A DNA stretch of 64,000 nucleotides from Enterobacter asburiae. GTDB taxonomy: Bacteria; Pseudomonadota; Gammaproteobacteria; Enterobacterales; Enterobacteriaceae. Below the pieces are notes generated by a model, which worked only from the letters and a program-made list of their open reading frames with translations, was not told the DNA's origin and searched no databases. Both the position numbers and the translations under genes were made by a program. The stretch lies in contig JAAQVN010000001.1 in assembly GCA_011754535.1 (NCBI GenBank), positions 1,674,001 to 1,738,000 on the forward strand, in the 5' to 3' direction. Positions 60,241-64,000 of this stretch are shown here, piece after piece (positions within the stretch are counted from its first letter, which is position 1; each line of letters starts with the position of its first letter).

Positions 60241-60759
60241 TCAGAAAGCAGAGGTATCCTGGAACAGACCCACTTTCAGGTCGTTAGCGGTATAGATCAG
60301 ACGACCATCTACCAGCACTTCGCCATCTGCCAGGCCCATAATCAGGCGACGGTTAACGATGCGCTTGAAGTGAATACGATAAGTCACTTTCTTCGCCGTA
60401 GGCAGAACCTGACCGGTGAATTTCACTTCGCCCACGCCCAGCGCGCGGCCTTTACCTTCACCACCCAGCCAGCCCAGATAGAAGCCAACCAGCTGCCACA
60501 TGGCATCCAGGCCCAGGCAGCCAGGCATTACCGGATCGCCAATAAAGTGGCAACCGAAGAACCACAGGTCCGGGTTGATATCGAGTTCTGCTTCTACGTA
60601 ACCCTTATCGAAGTTGCCGCCGGTTTCGGTCATTTTCACGACACGGTCCATCATCAGCATGTTCGGGGCCGGTAACTGTGGGCCTTTCGCGCCAAACAGT
60701 TCTCCGCGACCAGAGGCAAGAAGGTCTTCTTTTGTATAGGATTCGCGTTTATCTACCAT
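60241..60759 (-). CDS. fabA: 3-hydroxydecanoyl-ACP dehydratase/isomerase
   Basis: A 172-residue hot-dog-fold dimer that dehydrates 3-hydroxydecanoyl-ACP and isomerises the trans-2 to the cis-3 product, the branch point to unsaturated fatty acids. Catalytic His71 is in [14 protein letters not shown], and Asp85 in GLDAMWQ (E. coli His70/Asp84 without Met). The frame is open 66 codons upstream over the ycbZ end, but the ATG at 60759 gives the E. coli start ([14 protein letters not shown]) and length. FabR and FadR sites lie in its promoter. Confidence 0.98.
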   Translation of the reverse strand: MVDKRESYTKEDLLASGRGELFGAKGPQLPAPNMLMMDRVVKMTETGGNFDKGYVEAELDINPDLWFFGCHFIGDPVMPGCLGLDAMWQLVGFYLGWLGGEGKGRALGVGEVKFTGQVLPTAKKVTYRIHFKRIVNRRLIMGLADGEVLVDGRLIYTANDLKVGLFQDTSAF

Positions 60760-60797
60760 GTTCTCAGTAAGCCTTATTTTAGTGAAGGACGCAGGAT

Positions 60798-60815
60798 AGC
60801 TAACACGTGTACGCT
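60798..60815 (-). promoter_or_regulatory. FabR operator in the fabA promoter
   Basis: AGCGTACACGTGTTAGCT on the minus strand matches the FabR palindrome known from fabA and fabB. It falls between a -10 box (TATCCT, 60793-60798) and the FadR site. FabR represses unsaturated fatty acid synthesis when unsaturated acyl thioesters are abundant. Confidence 0.78.
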
Positions 60816-60816
60816 G

Positions 60817-60833
60817 AACAAGTCCGATCAGTT
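60817..60833 (-). promoter_or_regulatory. FadR activator site of fabA
   Basis: AACTGATCGGACTTGTT on the minus strand agrees with the E. coli fabA FadR site as remembered. It is centred near -40 from the inferred start (about 60786), the position where FadR activates fabA. Its upstream edge overlaps the last codons of ycbZ. Confidence 0.8.
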
Positions 60834-62588
60834 CGAACTGAACCAACCCAGCCAGCGTAACGGCCATGGATAACGATGACGAGCGTCCTGCTGTGTCGCC
60901 TGAGCAATGCGCTCCTGGATAGTCTGCATCAGGGTCGTCTGCCCCTCGCCATCCCATACCAGGTTTGTCAGTAAGGGTAGTGCATCCTCAATCCCTTCGA
61001 TTGCCCAGATGGCGAATTGTTCCTGTTCAACCGCGTCCAGAATATCCTGGCTCAGGCTGAGATGGCGTACGTTGGGCGCGGGAATAATCACCCCCTGTTT
61101 GCCGTTTAAACCACGCTGCTGACAAATAGAGAAGAAGCCTTCAATTTTTTCGTTCAGACCGCCAACGGGCTGAGCACGACCAAACTGATCGACCGAACCG
61201 GTGATGGCAATATTCTGGTTGATCGGCACGTCCGCCAGGGCGCTGATTAAGGCGCACAGCTCTGCCATAGAGGCGCTATCGCCATCCACTTCGCTGTAGG
61301 ACTGTTCGAACGTCAGCGAGGCGGAGAAGGGGATTTGCTGCTCGAGCTGCAGCTCGGACATCAAAAACGCCTGCATGATCATCATGCCTTTGGCGTGAAT
61401 GTTTCCGCCCAGCTCGGCTTTGCGTTCAATATCGGTAAACTCGCCATCGCCAATATGCACAACGCAGCTGATACGGGACGGTTCACCGAACGCGCGCGGA
61501 TGGCCGGGAAATTCAATCACCGACAGGGCGTTAATCTGACCGACGCGTTCGCCTTCGGTCTCGACCAGAATTTGTTCCAGCAGAATTTCATCCTGCATGC
61601 GGTCAGCAAGATAGCCTTCACGCCACTCCCGCTGCGCCAGCATCTGGGTGAGCTGTTCGCCAGTAAACGCGCCGTTACCGCCGATGGTACCCACCTCACG
61701 CAGCTGCTTGCCGATCCAGAGCGGGCAGAGCGGCAAGGTCTCTTGGTCACCGGTATAGCGAACGGCTTCACGGATCAAACCCGGCCACGCGTCGGCGGCA
61801 GGCGTTGGCAATGCGAAACGTTCCGCCACGGCCATCACCCACTGACACCACTGCGCCATGTCGTCAGCATCGGCAATCTGGATGTTGTCTTCATATTCGC
61901 TGTAAACTGCCTGCTCGGCCAGTTCCGGCTCCATTTCCTGGAAGTCCGCCAGCGATTCGCGGTCGCCCGTCAGCACGACGGTCAGCGACAGCGGCATTGA
62001 CGGCACGGAGACAGGAAGCGGACGAGACTCATCGTAACCGACCCAGTCAAAGCGCTGTTGGGTAACAATGGTTTTCAGGCGCATCCACAGCAGCGGCTGC
62101 GAGAGCAGGGTGCGCAGTGAGATGATGAGCACGCCGCCGTTTGCGCGATGCACCAGCCCCGGCTGCAGGGAAAGCTCGCCGTTAAACTGGCGCAGACAGC
62201 CAAAGAGCTGTTCAGCCTCGACCCAATTAGCGGTTATCACCTCGCCTTTAGCAGCAAAACGACCGTCGGCCTGGTCCGCCGGTTCGAAGGTAATAGTGTG
62301 CCCTACGATACGATACTGGCCGCCAAAGACCGCGTTGGTGTCCGGCTGCAGCTGGCGCATGGCATCCCCAAGCAGCGTCAGATATTCCGCTTCTTCCGGG
62401 GCTTTCAGCAGCATGAAGGGCGATGTCGCCCACGGACTTAACGCCTGCTCCAGCGCATAATGTAAGCGTGGTTGCGTATCGCTAAGGATGAATTCGTGTT
62501 CTTTTGCGAGATCGGGCTGTGCAAACAGTTCCTGATAGCTCTCGGCATCCGGAACAAGGTCACGCCATGCTAGTTTCGTAATGGTCAA
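60828..62588 (-). CDS. ycbZ: Lon-like protease YcbZ (LonH/S16 family)
   Basis: 586 residues, as in E. coli YcbZ. The N-terminal part is a degenerate AAA-like region without a clear Walker A motif. The C-terminal Lon protease domain has the Ser-Lys dyad: Ser438 in [10 protein letters not shown] and Lys481 in [11 protein letters not shown]. In E. coli the gene is linked genetically to ribosome assembly and translation; substrates are not defined. It has its own promoter 186 bases from divergent matP. Its end overlaps the fabA FadR site. Confidence 0.94.
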   Translation of the reverse strand: MTITKLAWRDLVPDAESYQELFAQPDLAKEHEFILSDTQPRLHYALEQALSPWATSPFMLLKAPEEAEYLTLLGDAMRQLQPDTNAVFGGQYRIVGHTITFEPADQADGRFAAKGEVITANWVEAEQLFGCLRQFNGELSLQPGLVHRANGGVLIISLRTLLSQPLLWMRLKTIVTQQRFDWVGYDESRPLPVSVPSMPLSLTVVLTGDRESLADFQEMEPELAEQAVYSEYEDNIQIADADDMAQWCQWVMAVAERFALPTPAADAWPGLIREAVRYTGDQETLPLCPLWIGKQLREVGTIGGNGAFTGEQLTQMLAQREWREGYLADRMQDEILLEQILVETEGERVGQINALSVIEFPGHPRAFGEPSRISCVVHIGDGEFTDIERKAELGGNIHAKGMMIMQAFLMSELQLEQQIPFSASLTFEQSYSEVDGDSASMAELCALISALADVPINQNIAITGSVDQFGRAQPVGGLNEKIEGFFSICQQRGLNGKQGVIIPAPNVRHLSLSQDILDAVEQEQFAIWAIEGIEDALPLLTNLVWDGEGQTTLMQTIQERIAQATQQDARHRYPWPLRWLGWFSSN

Positions 62589-62774
62589 AGTTGATGTTTT
62601 TTAGTCAGATGTAAAAGCGTGGAGTATACCGTAAGCGGGGGGCTCTACCCAAGCAGGATCGGGTATTTCAGCAGGCGGATTGGCCGCATTCACTCACAGG
62701 ATATGATTTCTTTTCAGCAGATTGCTAAAAAACTGATATTCTGAACAGAGTTACGTGGTAACACTGAGATCGCA

Positions 62775-63227
62775 ATGAAATATCAACAACTGGAAAATCT
62801 CGAAAGCGGCTGGAAATGGAAGTACCTGGTCAAAAAGCACCGTGAAGGGGAGCTGATCACCTGCTACATCGAAGCCAGCGCTGCGCAAGAAGCCGTGGAT
62901 ATTTTGCTGACCCTCGAAAATGAACCGGTACAGGTTAATGGCTGGATTGAGAAGCACATTAATCCTGCGTTGCTAAACCGGATGAAGCAAACTATCCGCG
63001 CGCGACGTAAACGGCATTTTAATGCTGAGCATCAGCATACCCGGAAAAAGTCCATCGATCTTGAATTCGTGGTCTGGCAGCGTCTGGCTGGGCTGGCGCA
63101 ACGGCGTGGTAAGACCCTGTCGGAAACCATCGTGCAGTTGATTGAGGATGCCGAACATAAAGAGAAGTACGCTAACCAGATGTCGTCGCTGAAAAACGAC
63201 CTTCAGGCGTTGTTGGGCAAAAAGTAG
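62775..63227 (+). CDS. matP: Ter macrodomain organiser MatP
   Basis: 150 residues, as in E. coli. MatP binds matS sites in the terminus region, tethers it to the divisome through ZapB and keeps MukBEF off Ter. A four-helix N-terminal domain ([18 protein letters not shown]) is followed by a ribbon-helix-helix ([33 protein letters not shown]) and a C-terminal coiled coil. I found no matS site in the window by eye. It is convergent with ompA and shares a terminator. Confidence 0.97.
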   Translation: MKYQQLENLESGWKWKYLVKKHREGELITCYIEASAAQEAVDILLTLENEPVQVNGWIEKHINPALLNRMKQTIRARRKRHFNAEHQHTRKKSIDLEFVVWQRLAGLAQRRGKTLSETIVQLIEDAEHKEKYANQMSSLKNDLQALLGKK

Positions 63228-63246
63228 ATTTTTGTTTTCTTAAGAC

Positions 63247-63279
63247 AATAAAAAACCCCGCATGGCGGGGTTTTTTTTA
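63247..63279. terminator. Bidirectional terminator between matP and ompA
   Basis: A stem AACCCCGC/GCGGGGTT (63254-63261 with 63265-63272) is extended by an A run on the left and a T run on the right. It serves both convergent genes. Confidence 0.93.
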
Positions 63280-63291
63280 TAAGACGATAAC

Positions 63292-64000
63292 TTATGCCGC
63301 TGGCTGAGTTACAACGTCTTTAACGCCTTTAACTTCGATCTCTACGCGACGATCTGGTGCCAGGCAGTCGATCAGTGCAGCGCGAGCTTTAACGTTGTCA
63401 CAGGTGTTGCCAGTAACTGGGTTAGATTCGCCCATACCACGTGGGGAGATCTTGTTAGCTGGGATACCTTTAGAGATCAGGTAATCAACAACAGACTGAG
63501 CACGTTTCTCAGACAGTTTCTGGTTGTAAGCGTCAGAACCGATGCGGTCGGTGAAGCCCAGAACCACTACAGAACCGTCTTTAGGATCCAGGTTGCTCAG
63601 CTGGGTGTACAGCTGATCCAGTGCCTGCTGACCTTCTGGTTTCAGGGTCGCTTTGTTGAAGTTGAACAGAACGTCAGACTTCAGAGTGAAGTGCTTGGTC
63701 TGTACTTCTGGAGCTGGAGCCGGCGCTGGAGCAACAACTGGTGCTGCATCTTCCTGCTGGCCGAAACGGTAGGAAACACCTACGCTCAGCATGCCGTTGT
63801 CTGGACGAACGCCAACGGTAGCACCGTCACCGATGTTGTTAACCCACTGGTATTCCAGACGGGTAGCGATGTCACGGGTCATAGCCCACTCAACGCCACC
63901 AGCGAATACTGGGGAAACGCCAGTGTCATGGTCGTCGCCAGCGATGTTGTTGCTGGAGTCTGCACGCCATACCATGCCGCCCAGACGGGTGTACACGTCC
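63292..64000 (-). CDS. ompA: Outer membrane protein A, C-terminal part (partial)
   Basis: Truncated at the window end; about 236 C-terminal residues are present. They include the last strands of the eight-stranded barrel ([44 protein letters not shown]), then the Pro/Ala hinge ([11 protein letters not shown]). The periplasmic peptidoglycan-binding OmpA domain follows, with [18 protein letters not shown] and [20 protein letters not shown], whose Asp and Arg bind diaminopimelate. A conserved Cys pair is in [19 protein letters not shown]. The internal Met-like codon near 63996 is not the start; the frame continues past base 64000. Confidence 0.97.
   Translation of the reverse strand, partial: DVYTRLGGMVWRADSSNNIAGDDHDTGVSPVFAGGVEWAMTRDIATRLEYQWVNNIGDGATVGVRPDNGMLSVGVSYRFGQQEDAAPVVAPAPAPAPEVQTKHFTLKSDVLFNFNKATLKPEGQQALDQLYTQLSNLDPKDGSVVVLGFTDRIGSDAYNQKLSEKRAQSVVDYLISKGIPANKISPRGMGESNPVTGNTCDNVKARAALIDCLAPDRRVEIEVKGVKDVVTQPAA

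Noticed and set aside
60760..60957. FabA with a 66-residue N-terminal extension
   Set aside because: The extension translates the fabA promoter (FabR and FadR sites) and the end of ycbZ; the known start at 60759 fits.

Overview
This window is conserved core chromosome from a member of the Enterobacteriaceae, most likely Enterobacter or a close relative such as Lelliottia or Leclercia. Most proteins match the remembered Escherichia coli K-12 proteins in length and catalytic motifs, and gene order largely follows the K-12 dmsB-to-ompA segment. The genus call rests on the OmpK35/OmpE35-like OmpF, the gene-content differences and the moderately high GC. No database search was possible. Nothing looks like a prophage, integrative element, CRISPR array, toxin-antitoxin pair or biosynthetic cluster, and I recognise no tRNA or rRNA gene.

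Layout: 1-2402 holds the end of dmsB, dmsC and the transporter gene ycaD. 2526-3056 holds a CigR/RcnB-like secreted protein where K-12 carries ycaM-ycaN-ycaK. 3093-9395 (minus strand) is the anaerobic pyruvate-formate group pflA, pflB and focA, plus ycaO. 9523-15931 carries ycaP, serC-aroA, cmk, rpsA and ihfB. 16146-24449 carries ycaI, the lipid A/Kdo group msbA-lpxK-ycaQ-ycaR-kdsB, and ycbJ. 24426-32571 has elyC (minus strand) and the cmoM-mukF-mukE-mukB chromosome-condensation operon. 32750-35967 holds the peptidoglycan genes ldtD and mepK, then gloC.

36016-41871 (minus strand) holds aspC, ompF, asnS and pncB. pepN follows on the plus strand. The sulfonate operon ssuEADCB (minus strand) lies directly beside pyrD, without the elf/ycb fimbrial cluster found there in K-12. 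From 49316 come pyrD, zapC, ycbX (minus), rlmL, uup, pqiABC, rmf, fabA and ycbZ (both minus), matP and the 3' part of ompA, which runs off the window.

Functional themes are anaerobic pyruvate metabolism (FocA, PflA, PflB), envelope construction (MsbA, LpxK, KdsB, LdtD, MepK, ElyC, PqiABC, OmpF, OmpA, FabA), chromosome organisation (MukBEF, MatP, IHF-beta), translation (S1, AsnS, CmoM, RlmKL, RMF, Uup), nucleotide/NAD synthesis (Cmk, PyrD, PncB) and sulfur scavenging (Ssu). Several regulatory sites can be read directly: FNR before focA, NadR before pncB, PurR plus a leader hairpin before pyrD, FabR and FadR before fabA, an ompF-type promoter, and an attenuator-like hairpin between serC and aroA. 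No undescribed multi-gene system is evident. The best leads are the CigR-like gene, the local gene losses relative to K-12, the altered OmpF constriction loop and a 49-codon open frame between ompF and asnS.
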